Positions 40,958 to 48,312 of a stretch of 48,312 bases of DNA are shown here, piece by piece (position 1 is the first letter of the stretch; the number at the start of each line of letters is the position of its first letter). Origin of the DNA: an uncultured Anaerolineaceae bacterium (GTDB taxonomy: Bacteria > Chloroflexota > Anaerolineae > Anaerolineales > Anaerolineaceae); assembly GCA_937897615.1 (NCBI GenBank), contig CALCNO010000180.1:1-48312 (forward strand), given 5' to 3'. Position numbers and translations under genes: made by a program. The notes under the pieces were generated by a model. The model was given only the letters and a program-made list of their open reading frames with translations, had not been told where the DNA came from and did no database searches.

Positions 40958-42523
40958 ATGGAACAATCACCTATTTTACAAATGCAAGGGGTCAACAAGG
41001 TATTTGATAAGGTTGTCGCCTTAAGTGACGTCAACTTTGAACTGTTACCGAATGAGATCCTCGGTTTGCTGGGCGGCAATGGCGCCGGCAAGACCACCCT
41101 GATGAATATCCTTTTCGGTCTCTACAAAATGGATTCCGGAAAGATTCTCCTGAACGGCAAACCCGTAACCATCCTTTCTCCACGCGATGCCCTAAAAAAA
41201 GGCATTGGCATGGTTCACCAGCATTTTTTGCAGATCAACAACTACACAGTTCTTGAAAACATCGTCCTCGGCTCCAAAGTCAGCCGCCCCTTGACCGCAA
41301 ATTTCTCGGCTGAAAAAGCCGAGATCGAAAAACTCTGCAAGCGCTTTGGTCTTGAAATTGACCTTTCGGCACGCATTGAAACTTTGCCCATGGGCACGCG
41401 CCAGAAAGTTGAAATCCTTAAAGCCCTTTACCGCGGCGTTAAGATCCTCATCCTCGACGAACCCACCACCAACCTGATCCCCCAGGAAGTGGATTCGCTT
41501 TTCCAGACCCTCAAGACAATGGTGCAGGAAGGATTGAGCATCGTTTTCATCACCCACAAACTGCGTGAAGTCCTTTCCGTTTGTGACCGCATCTCGGTCC
41601 TGCGCGAAGGAAAGAACGTGGTCAGTCTTTCCCGCAAAGAAGCCAGCGACGATATGCTGGTACGGGCCATGGTGGGCGAGGGCATGGACTTGAATAAGAG
41701 CGTGATCTTCTCACAGGACAAGACCCACGCCAGCAAGACAGAGAATCCCTGCCTGCTGCGGCTCACCGGGGTCAACAAGATCAACAGCGACAAAGTACAA
41801 ACGCTCACGGATGTTTCCCTGGATGTGCGCGCGGGCGAGATCTTCGGCGTTGCGGGCGTGGCCGGCAACGGGCAGCGCGAACTGGCAGAAGTGGTCATGG
41901 CCATCCAGCCAGCCACCAACGGCACCGTTCACCTGTTCGAAGAGGAAATTACACCGCTGGAAACCAAAGAAAGAATCGCGCGCGGTTTTGTTTACATCCC
42001 GGAAGACCGCCTGGCAGATGGCTTTCTCAATAAGGTAAGCGTGGCTTACAACCTTATTCTTGGTTATCATCACTTGCAGCCGTACAGCAACAAGGGCATC
42101 CTCAACTGGAAGAATGTCAAATCCACCTCGAAGCAAATGATCGAAGAGTACCACATCAAAACCACCGGGCCCGATGAGATCGGCGGCAATCTTTCTGGCG
42201 GCAATATCCAGCGCGTGATGATCGCCCGCGCTTTCTCTCAGCCCTCAAAATTGATGGTGGCGCATAACCCCACCCGTGGTTTGGATATCCCGTCAATGGA
42301 TTTTGTGTACAAAAAACTGCTCGAACACGCCGGCAAGGGAATGGCCTCGCTGGTGATCTCTGAGGACCTGGATGAGCTGTTGCTCATCTGCGACCGCATT
42401 GCTGTCATGTACCGCGGCAAGATCGTCGGCGTCCTCCCGCGCGAGAAATTCGAGAAATACGAGATCGGGCGCTTGATGAGCGGATACGAACAATCCAACG
42501 GTGACTCCGGAAAAAGAGAATAG
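40958..42523 (+). CDS. ABC transporter ATP-binding protein, double-cassette nucleoside/simple-sugar type
   Basis: Energises the importer. Cassette 1 has Walker A GGNGAGKTT (39-47), a weak signature LPMGTRQKVEI and Walker B ILILDEPTTNL. Cassette 2 has the degenerate P-loop GVAGNGQREL, a good signature LSGGNIQRVMIAR and an altered Walker B LMVAHNPTRGLD lacking the catalytic Glu, all normal for this family where the second site is impaired. Length 521. GGATAGGAT precedes ATG 40958. Four bases separate it from the permease gene. Confidence 0.95.
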   Translation: MEQSPILQMQGVNKVFDKVVALSDVNFELLPNEILGLLGGNGAGKTTLMNILFGLYKMDSGKILLNGKPVTILSPRDALKKGIGMVHQHFLQINNYTVLENIVLGSKVSRPLTANFSAEKAEIEKLCKRFGLEIDLSARIETLPMGTRQKVEILKALYRGVKILILDEPTTNLIPQEVDSLFQTLKTMVQEGLSIVFITHKLREVLSVCDRISVLREGKNVVSLSRKEASDDMLVRAMVGEGMDLNKSVIFSQDKTHASKTENPCLLRLTGVNKINSDKVQTLTDVSLDVRAGEIFGVAGVAGNGQRELAEVVMAIQPATNGTVHLFEEEITPLETKERIARGFVYIPEDRLADGFLNKVSVAYNLILGYHHLQPYSNKGILNWKNVKSTSKQMIEEYHIKTTGPDEIGGNLSGGNIQRVMIARAFSQPSKLMVAHNPTRGLDIPSMDFVYKKLLEHAGKGMASLVISEDLDELLLICDRIAVMYRGKIVGVLPREKFEKYEIGRLMSGYEQSNGDSGKRE

Positions 42524-42526
42524 ACT

Positions 42527-43540
42527 ATGACGCAGATTAAAAAATTCTTTCCGTACTTGCTGGCAGTATTGGCAGCTTTTGTGGCCGCGGGCATTTTCAT
42601 CGCTGCGCTAAAGTTCAACCCGCTCAAGGCCTACGAAACCATCTTCGCCACCTCCTTCCGCACCCCCAACGGGTTCATCCAGACCCTGATCAAATGGGTG
42701 CCCCTCACCCTTGTGGCACTGGCCTTCACTGTGCCCCTCTCCTCAGGTAAATTCAACATTGGCGCTGAAGGGCAGATGATCGTGGGCGCCATTGGCGCAG
42801 CAGCCGTGGGCATCATCTTTGCAGATTTGCCCGCCATCATCCTCATCCCCCTGGTGATCCTGGCCGGTATGCTGGCTGGTGCGTTGTGGGGGCTCATCGC
42901 CGCCTGGCTGCTCTACCAGTTCAATATCAACGAAATTCTCACCACCGTGTTGCTCAACTTTGTCTCCTTTGCGCTGATTGACTACGTGGCCACCGGTCCC
43001 TGGCGCGATCCAACCGCCGGTCACCCCACCACCCTCCCCATTGGCACAAACGGCTTTTTGCCCCTGCTGGTCAAAGAACCGCCCCTGCACATCGGCATCA
43101 TCCTGGCGCTCATCGCTGCGGTTCTGGTGGTGTTCTTCACCAACCAGACCACCTCCGGCTATGAACTGGTGGTCACCGGCGCCAACCCACGTGCCTCAAA
43201 GGTTCACGGCATCAATACCGGCAAGATGTTCCTCGTTTCCATGATCCTCGGCGCCAGTCTGGCCGGGCTTGCCGGAGCAATCGAAGTATCCGGTACGCAG
43301 CACCGCCTGATCGAGGGCCTGCATTCCAACTTCCCCACCTTGGGGTTGATCATTGGCCTCATTGCCCGCGGCAAGAATCAGGCTGTTCCCTTTGTAGCTT
43401 TCTTCATCGCCGTGCTTGAAGTTGGCGCAAGCGCGATGCAGCGCACCCAGCAAATCCCGGTGCAGGTAGTGTTGATCATGGAGGCGTTAATCCTCATCTT
43501 CATACTCCTCTCAGACTTGATCAGAAGGCGGCAGAAATGA
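42527..43540 (+). CDS. ABC transporter permease 1, nucleoside type
   Basis: Channel subunit of 337 residues with about nine hydrophobic spans of the BPD_transp_2 family. Characteristic pieces are FNIGAEGQMIVGAIGA and NEILTTVLLNFV, and the cytoplasmic coupling segment GANPRASKVHGIN. It pairs with the next permease to make the heterodimeric channel. Start and stop are packed between the ATPase (gap of three bases) and permease 2 (ATGA overlap). Confidence 0.94.
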   Translation: MTQIKKFFPYLLAVLAAFVAAGIFIAALKFNPLKAYETIFATSFRTPNGFIQTLIKWVPLTLVALAFTVPLSSGKFNIGAEGQMIVGAIGAAAVGIIFADLPAIILIPLVILAGMLAGALWGLIAAWLLYQFNINEILTTVLLNFVSFALIDYVATGPWRDPTAGHPTTLPIGTNGFLPLLVKEPPLHIGIILALIAAVLVVFFTNQTTSGYELVVTGANPRASKVHGINTGKMFLVSMILGASLAGLAGAIEVSGTQHRLIEGLHSNFPTLGLIIGLIARGKNQAVPFVAFFIAVLEVGASAMQRTQQIPVQVVLIMEALILIFILLSDLIRRRQK

Positions 43541-44478
43541 CAGGCGTTGAAGTATTCTTGATCGATTTTCTCAAATTGTCCTTCCTCTCCATGGTTCCCT
43601 TTATCCTTGCCGGACAGGGTACCATGCTGGGCGGAAGAACTGGTGTATTCAACGTGGCTCAGGAAGGCATCATGCTCACCGGGGCTTCGGTAGGTTTTCT
43701 GGTGGGCTATCTCAGTGGAAGTGTGTTCGTCGGCGCGCTGGCCGCCATGTTGGTTGGTGGTTTGTTTGGCCTGATCCTGGCTTACTTTACCACCACGCTG
43801 AAAATGGACCAGTTTGTCGTTGGGCTGGCGCTCTTCTTTACCGGGCTGGGTCTGTCTTCACTGCTGCCCAAACTGGCACTCGGTGTAACCCTCACCCCGC
43901 CTCTCATCCCCACCCTGCCGGACATCGCCATTCCCCTTCTCAGCAAGATTCCCTTCCTCGGCCCGATCCTCTTCAACCAGAATATTCTGGTTTACGGGTC
44001 GGTAATCCTGTCCGTTGTGTTGTGGTATGTTCTCTTCCGCACTGACTTGGGTCTGCGCCTGCGCTCGGTGGGCGAGAACCCAAAAACCGCCGACAGCCTG
44101 GGGATCAGCGTTAATCGCTATCGCTACATCACGTCGATCATTGGCGGTATGCTCATCGGCCTGGCCGGAGCTTACCTGCCCATGGTGTACACCGGCACCT
44201 TCACCGATCTGATGGTCAAGGGGCGCGGCTGGCTGGCGATTGCTCTTACCTTCTTTGGTGGCTGGAGCCCGCTGCCGATCCTCTTTGGCTCGCTCTTCTT
44301 CGCCGGCATCGAGGTGCTGTCCTTCCGCATGCAGGTTGGCGGATCGTTCATCCCCTACCAGTTCCTGCTGATGCTGCCCTATGTTGCTACCATCGTGGTG
44401 ATGATCTTCACCTTCGGCAAGGCCAAAGTTCCTGCCTTCCTGGGACAAAACTACGATCGGGAACGCAGAACCCTGTAA
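43537..44478 (+). CDS. ABC transporter permease 2, nucleoside type
   Basis: Second channel subunit, 313 residues, same family. NVAQEGIMLTGASVGFL corresponds to the NIGAEGQM block of permease 1 and VGENPKTADSLGI to its coupling segment. The ATGA overlap with permease 1 implies coupled translation. A strong terminator follows and closes the operon. Confidence 0.94.
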   Translation: MTGVEVFLIDFLKLSFLSMVPFILAGQGTMLGGRTGVFNVAQEGIMLTGASVGFLVGYLSGSVFVGALAAMLVGGLFGLILAYFTTTLKMDQFVVGLALFFTGLGLSSLLPKLALGVTLTPPLIPTLPDIAIPLLSKIPFLGPILFNQNILVYGSVILSVVLWYVLFRTDLGLRLRSVGENPKTADSLGISVNRYRYITSIIGGMLIGLAGAYLPMVYTGTFTDLMVKGRGWLAIALTFFGGWSPLPILFGSLFFAGIEVLSFRMQVGGSFIPYQFLLMLPYVATIVVMIFTFGKAKVPAFLGQNYDRERRTL

Positions 44479-44494
44479 CAAACTCACAGAATGA

Positions 44495-44526
44495 AAAACG
44501 CCGGGCGAATACCCGGCGTTTTGTTT
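44495..44526. terminator. Intrinsic terminator of the BMP-type importer operon
   Basis: AAAACGCCGGG (44495-44505) pairs with CCCGGCGTTTT (44512-44522), six-base loop, TTTTGTTT. The A-rich left side lets it also stop the convergent SDR operon. Confidence 0.92.
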
Positions 44527-45355
44527 ACAGCGCTTGCAACTCCCCATTGACGATCCGTTTACTGCGCACCTTTTCCCAGCGCGAGGCAATCCACTGCATT
44601 TTGAGCCCCGTGGGAACCAAAGCGCTGACCCCCTGGATGAAGCGATTGAGCCAACCGGGAACAACCACCGTTTTCCCCAGCAATGCGGCTTCAAGTGTTT
44701 CGTAAGCCACGCGACCCACATCCAGGGTGGTGAGCTGCCCCGCCCAACCCTGCGCCGCAATTGCCTGAACACACCAGGGGTTGGTGGGCATCCCTGCCGG
44801 GCAAAGTACGGTCACGGTGGCATTTTCCGGGCGCAGCTCCAAATTCACCGCGCGCGAAAGGTCCATCAAAAAACGCTTGCCGGCGGCATAGGCGGCCTTG
44901 TGGGGCATGGGGTAAAATGCCGCCATGCTGGCCACATTGATAATGCGGAATAGGCTTTCCGTTCTTCGCAAGCGAATCACTTCGTGCATCAATTCAAGGG
45001 GAGCTTCTACATTTAAATGGAGCATTGAGATGAGGTTATTTGCCGGCTGGTTCAGAAACAGCCCCTCAAAATCAACCCCGGCCACGTTAATTAACATGGT
45101 GAAGTGCAGCTTCCGCGCCTTGACCTCGGCGAGTAGTTCCTGCCGGCGCTTCTGGTCAGCCAGGTCGCAGGCAAAAATGTACGGTTGCACCCCATACATT
45201 TGCCGCAAGCTTTGAGCCAGAATTTCCAAGCCAGGCAGAGATTGATCGGTGAGGAAAACTTCCCAGCCGCGCCGGGCACACTCAAGCGCAAAGGCCTTGC
45301 CCAGGCCGCCGGTGGCCCCGGTGACCAAAACAGTTTGTTTCTCTACTGCTTTCAT
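44525..45355 (-). CDS. Short-chain dehydrogenase/reductase
   Basis: NAD(P)-dependent oxidoreductase of 276 residues. Cofactor motif TGATGGLGK near residue 14, INVAGVDF in the place of NNAG, and the catalytic YAAGK with the preceding NVASMAA Ser. A C-terminal hydrophobic stretch (VPGWLNRFIQGVSALVP) recalls lipid- or steroid-type SDRs. Start 45355 is chosen because GGAGG lies five bases upstream; 45358 is also in frame. It overlaps the other SDR stop by one base. Substrate unknown. Confidence 0.88.
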   Translation of the reverse strand: MKAVEKQTVLVTGATGGLGKAFALECARRGWEVFLTDQSLPGLEILAQSLRQMYGVQPYIFACDLADQKRRQELLAEVKARKLHFTMLINVAGVDFEGLFLNQPANNLISMLHLNVEAPLELMHEVIRLRRTESLFRIINVASMAAFYPMPHKAAYAAGKRFLMDLSRAVNLELRPENATVTVLCPAGMPTNPWCVQAIAAQGWAGQLTTLDVGRVAYETLEAALLGKTVVVPGWLNRFIQGVSALVPTGLKMQWIASRWEKVRSKRIVNGELQAL

Positions 45356-46215
45356 CATTCCTCCCCAATTCCGCACAGGGTTTTCGAGTATTCCCACAAA
45401 CGCAACGCTGCCGCCTTATCCAGTGCAGAACGGCCCGGCTTTTTCGGAGCGCAATTCTTCCAGTACAGGCCATCGGCTGCATGCAGAGAAGGGTTCAGCA
45501 GCAGAAAGGCAATTGTGGCCGCCGGCAGATCGGGCGACGTTCCCCCGCGCCGCCTGGCCTTCCAGAAAGCCTGCACCAGCCCCGGCGTGCCTTTTTCTCC
45601 AATGGCTGTGTTCACCAACCCCGGATCCACCGCAAACGCCTGCACACTTGCTGTCTCTGGCAAACGCTCGTTGAGTTCGCGCGTGAAAAGAATGTTGGCC
45701 AACTTGGTTTCGCTGTAAGCCCGCAGGCCGTTGTAATTGCGCAGGTGCTGCGGGTCGCTCCAATCCAGGCGCGCGCCACAATGCGATTCCGAGCTGACGG
45801 TGACCACACGTGCATTGCCGGCAGCTGCCAGGAGCGGCATCAGCAGGTTGGTCAACAGCCACGGCGCCAGGTGGTTGACCGCCCACTGGGTTTCGATCCC
45901 TTCCGGCGTCAGCATCAGCCAGTAGGTAAAAGTCCCGGCATTGTTCACCAACCCGTTAAGTGAGGCAATGTTCTTCTCGGCAAGCAGCACCTCAATCTGA
46001 GAAGCCAAAGCGCGCACCTCCGATTGCAGCGAGAGGTCATGTGATAAATAGTGGATCTGCGAGTTGGCAGTAAGGGTACGCAGTTCCTCCTGTGCCGCAG
46101 CACAGCGTTCCGCCGAGCGCCCCGTTCCAATCACCAGCGCGCCCGTAGCCGCCATGAGCCTGGCAGTAGCATAGCCAATCCCCGATGTTGCCCCTGTGAT
46201 CACAAACGTTTTCAT
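45355..46215 (-). CDS. Short-chain dehydrogenase/reductase, retinol-dehydrogenase-like
   Basis: SDR of 286 residues: TGATSGIGYATA at residue 8, LVNNAGTFTY, VTVSSESH and the catalytic YSETKLAN. The pattern resembles the WWOX/retinol dehydrogenase branch, whose bacterial members act on varied carbonyls. AAAGGA lies 11 bases before ATG 46215. It is upstream of and coupled to the other SDR, so the two may act in one route or as a heteromer. The substrate cannot be told. Confidence 0.9.
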   Translation of the reverse strand: MKTFVITGATSGIGYATARLMAATGALVIGTGRSAERCAAAQEELRTLTANSQIHYLSHDLSLQSEVRALASQIEVLLAEKNIASLNGLVNNAGTFTYWLMLTPEGIETQWAVNHLAPWLLTNLLMPLLAAAGNARVVTVSSESHCGARLDWSDPQHLRNYNGLRAYSETKLANILFTRELNERLPETASVQAFAVDPGLVNTAIGEKGTPGLVQAFWKARRRGGTSPDLPAATIAFLLLNPSLHAADGLYWKNCAPKKPGRSALDKAAALRLWEYSKTLCGIGEE

Positions 46216-46268
46216 TGTCGTTCCATCCTTTGCGTTTTTAATTTCGCCCGTGTTGTATCACGGCAAGG

Positions 46269-46320
46269 GGTGGAAACAGGCTGCGGAATACGGTGGAAAG
46301 GGGGTGGAGAGGGGGGTGGA
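46269..46320. repeat. Four GGTGGA direct repeats upstream of the SDR operon
   Basis: GGTGGA starts at 46269, 46292, 46303 and 46315, i.e. spaced 23, 11 and 12 bases, near whole helical turns, in a G-rich tract. It lies between the SDR operon promoter region and the LuxR-type gene end, and could be an activator-binding array. Confidence 0.45.
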
Positions 46321-46325
46321 GAAAC

Positions 46326-46352
46326 AAAAAGAGCCTCCGCCAGCAGAAGCTC
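46326..46352 (-). terminator. Intrinsic terminator of the LuxR-type gene
   Basis: Minus strand GAGCTTC (46346-46352) pairs with GAGGCTC (46331-46337), one G-U pair, then TTTTTG. It lies 17 bases past the stop. Confidence 0.7.
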
Positions 46353-46368
46353 CTGAATGAGCGATCAA

Positions 46369-47127
46369 CTACTGTGGGAGCAGGCCCTGTTGCCTTGCAA
46401 CGTTGAGCGCTTGCACGCGCGACTGCACCCCCAGCTTGGCATAAATATTATTGATGTGGGTTTTTACAGTGCTCTCCGCCACCGAAAGGCGCAGGGCAAT
46501 CTGCTGGTTGGTCAATCCCTTGGCGATCAATTGCAGCACTTCGATCTCGCGCTGGCTCAGCACGGGGGCTTCCGGTTGTGCCGCAGCGCCTGAGTCACCA
46601 GAAGCCATTGGGGTACTACTTGTGCTCACTGGCCGGAAGAGGCGCAGCCCAAAGCCCGCCGCCACCAGCAGCAACGGCGCAACGATCTGAATCACCGTGC
46701 CGCCTGTGATCACACCAAAAATGCCAAAAAAAGTGATCCCCGCAATGGCCAGCCCCCACGAAGAGTAATGCAACGCCTGCGGCCACGGGCGCCCCTTACC
46801 GGCAAAAATGCCGCCAATGCCAATCGCCGCCAGCAGCAGGATCCAGGCATACGCCCAGGAACTCCAATCTTTTGTCAGCACATTCAGGGTGAAAATGAGG
46901 CCAAAGGCGCTCAGCACAAAAGCCGGCAGGTACAGATAGGTGGCCCAACTCCACTCCGCGCGGAAGCGAAAGATGAGGATGAAAAAGCCGCCTGCCAGCA
47001 CCACAAAGACCAGCGGCAGCGCAATGTTGTACTGCCCGCCAGAAACGATGTTGAGAATCAACAGGGCAACCCCAACCAGGATGATGGCCGCGCTGGTGAT
47101 GCTGATGGGATGGATAGATTGTTTCAC
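46369..47127 (-). CDS. Membrane-anchored LuxR-type transcriptional regulator
   Basis: Six hydrophobic spans (about 9-29, 35-55, 63-83, 90-110, 121-141, 143-163), a short Ser/Ala/Pro linker, and a GerE/LuxR helix-turn-helix at 188-250 (LSQREIEVLQLIAKGLTNQQIALRLSVAESTVKTH in pieces). This is a one-component regulator that would sense something at or in the membrane and bind DNA from there. The start is GTG 47127 with no SD; the extended -10 at 47135-47143 lies seven bases upstream, so the mRNA may be leaderless. It may control the neighbouring SDR operon. Confidence 0.88.
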   Translation of the reverse strand: MKQSIHPISITSAAIILVGVALLILNIVSGGQYNIALPLVFVVLAGGFFILIFRFRAEWSWATYLYLPAFVLSAFGLIFTLNVLTKDWSSWAYAWILLLAAIGIGGIFAGKGRPWPQALHYSSWGLAIAGITFFGIFGVITGGTVIQIVAPLLLVAAGFGLRLFRPVSTSSTPMASGDSGAAAQPEAPVLSQREIEVLQLIAKGLTNQQIALRLSVAESTVKTHINNIYAKLGVQSRVQALNVARQQGLLPQ

Positions 47128-47134
47128 AAGGGGT

Positions 47135-47143
47135 ATTGTATCA
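47135..47143 (-). promoter_or_regulatory. Extended -10 promoter of the LuxR-type gene
   Basis: Minus strand TGATACAAT, seven bases before the GTG start codon. Confidence 0.45.
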
Positions 47144-47180
47144 AAAATTCAAATAGCCATTAGAAAAACCTTTTGTAATA

Positions 47181-47197
47181 GCGCTGTATACCAGCGC
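47181..47197. other. Small GC-rich hairpin, possible weak terminator
   Basis: GCGCTG (47181-47186) pairs with CAGCGC (47192-47197), five-base loop. A T-run comes only ten bases later on the minus strand, so termination for the acetyltransferase gene is uncertain. The rest of 47144-47247 holds nothing recognisable. Confidence 0.3.
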
Positions 47198-47247
47198 GCA
47201 TCGCTCCCATCAAATAGATCGCTGGCTACGTTCGTTTTTTAGGAACA

Positions 47248-47700
47248 TCAGGGTAATGATTTGGTAAAGCAAACGATTCGATTGATCTCGTTAAATCCAA
47301 CTTTAGAATGGAACGCGATGCTCTCTGTGTTTGCTAATTCACAATCACTGGCAAATTCAAAGCAGCCCTGGCGCTTGGCCCACTGTTCACAGTGTCGGGC
47401 CAATTTCAAGCCTATACCCTGGCGGCGGTTTTCAGGTCGTACAAAAATGCCCTCCAGGTAACCCACCGGGCTGGTATGGGTACCTTCCACATAATCGCGG
47501 CGCAGGCGGCACTCGGCAAAACCTACTGGAATATTATCGATGCGGGCAATGAATAAAGCCCCATCGCCTGAGGCGATCGACTTATTTGCTTCGTGCTGCA
47601 TTTCTTCCAAGGTGTGACCCGGCCAAAGCATACATTGAAGTTCCGCTGCCAGATTAACATCGGACAAATTTGCCTTGTGAATGCTGATCGTTTTTGCCAT
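47248..47700 (-). CDS. GNAT acetyltransferase resembling aminoglycoside 6'-N-acetyltransferase AAC(6')-I
   Basis: Acetyl-CoA-dependent transferase of 150 residues. The pattern fits chromosomal AAC(6')-I enzymes: LWPGHTLEEM early, RRDYVEGTHTSPVGYLEGIFVRPENRRQGIG for the core and CoA loop, and CFEFASDCELANTESIAFHSKVGF at the end (the resistance enzymes have a very similar S..NT.S...H...GF). No experimental substrate is known; it may have a housekeeping role. ATG 47700 has AGGTGG just upstream; a GTG at 47706 is possible. It sits beside the rRNA operon terminator. Confidence 0.87.
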   Translation of the reverse strand: MAKTISIHKANLSDVNLAAELQCMLWPGHTLEEMQHEANKSIASGDGALFIARIDNIPVGFAECRLRRDYVEGTHTSPVGYLEGIFVRPENRRQGIGLKLARHCEQWAKRQGCFEFASDCELANTESIAFHSKVGFNEINRIVCFTKSLP

Positions 47701-47788
47701 AGCCACCTACAAATCTCTTTGGAATTAATCCACCAAACATCATAGCGCAATTTCATAATGTAAACAGTCGCAACCATGCTATTAAAAC

Positions 47789-47820
47789 AAAAAAAACCAT
47801 GTGTCGAATAACATGGTTTT
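47789..47820 (-). terminator. Terminator of the rRNA operon
   Basis: AAAACCATGT (47793-47802) pairs with ACATGGTTTT (47811-47820), eight-base loop; on the minus strand it ends in eight Ts. It lies 22 bases past the 5S end. Confidence 0.88.
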
Positions 47821-47842
47821 ATTGGTTAAAAGAAAAAAGTCT

Positions 47843-47959
47843 CTTGGCAACGACCTACTCTCCCAGGGGGTCGCCCCCCAAGTACCATCGGCGCTGACAG
47901 CCTTAACGACCGGGTTCGGGATGTTACCGGGTGTACCACTGTCGCTCCAGTCACCAAGA
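47843..47959 (-). rRNA. 5S ribosomal RNA
   Basis: The minus strand reads TTGGTGACTGGAGCGACAG, then ACACCCGGTAACATCCCGAAC, GGTACTTGGGG and GAGAGTAGGTCGTTGCCAA; the ends pair (TTGG with CCAA). About 117 bases; the exact ends are uncertain by a few bases. Confidence 0.93.
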
Positions 47960-48043
47960 GACTTAATTCACATGTTAAGATTACCAATTTTTAGAATAGT
48001 ATGTAGACCTCAAAAGAGTATCGAGTTCCCCGCACCATGTAAA

Positions 48044-48312
<269 letters not shown>

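Noticed and set aside
46261..46320. A G-quadruplex in the G-rich tract
   Set aside because: Only three runs of three or more Gs are well placed; a four-run motif needs a six-G run to be split, so a canonical quadruplex is not supported.
47961..48043. A tRNA in the 23S-5S spacer
   Set aside because: The 84-base spacer has no cloverleaf arms or T-loop sequence.

Overview
The window looks like a chromosomal piece of an anaerobic Chloroflexota bacterium, probably class Anaerolineae. The pointers are lipoprotein substrate-binding proteins with Thr/Glu/Ala/Pro tethers, a very long SecA without the zinc tail, an actinobacterial-type inositol-phosphate synthase, a one-piece pyruvate:ferredoxin oxidoreductase, and SD-led genes packed into ATGA-overlapping operons. 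This assignment rests on gene style, not on a search. I see no phage, IS element, CRISPR array, tRNA or plasmid function. The right edge is the 3' end of an rRNA operon (23S, then 5S, minus strand).

Layout. 1-3932 (minus): an iron-type ABC importer (binding lipoprotein, fused double permease with an inserted membrane module, ATPase cut by the window edge). 4280-5374 (minus): inositol-1-phosphate synthase. 5586-7447: a mutarotase-like protein convergent with a ROK sugar kinase. 7634-12023 (plus): rplS, a glutamine-amidotransferase-like hydrolase, murI, hom, folK, folP. 12015-14704 (minus): a GT2 glycosyltransferase and a GH127 glycosidase, divergent from lpdA. 14792-23630 (plus): lpdA, a small membrane protein, secA, rpsA, an M19 dipeptidase and a membrane protein. 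23614-24948 (minus): ferredoxin-NADP reductase-like flavoprotein. 25070-29655 (plus): an active/inactive M16 peptidase pair, acpS, a phosphoesterase and a DGNHR-motif protein. 29692-34573: a small protein under a consensus promoter, an LppM-like lipoprotein, HtrA, a DnaJ-like protein, a DNPH1-like hydrolase and a LysM lipoprotein. 34648-38894 (plus): a Nudix hydrolase and nifJ. 38971-39457 (minus): rpsU-infA. 39790-44478 (plus): a BMP-type nucleoside ABC importer. 44525-47700 (minus): two SDRs, a membrane-bound LuxR-type regulator and an AAC(6')-like acetyltransferase. 47843-48312 (minus): 5S and 23S rRNA.

The genes are mostly housekeeping: cell-wall precursor (murI), folate (folK/folP), threonine/methionine branch (hom), fatty-acid carrier activation (acpS), protein export (secA), translation (rplS, rpsA, rpsU, infA), anaerobic pyruvate metabolism (nifJ), envelope quality control (HtrA, M16) and two importers.

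The most interesting signals are regulatory. The secA Shine-Dalgarno, start codon and second codon lie in a 12-bp perfect helix that extends to 17 bp. Its other arm contains an extended -10 promoter, and a small membrane-protein gene sits directly upstream. Only read-through transcripts could form the lock; transcripts from the proximal promoter would lack it. Other signals are strong stem-loops just behind both binding-protein genes, terminators that abut start codons behind rplS and rpsA, and hairpin leaders before rpsA and rpsU.
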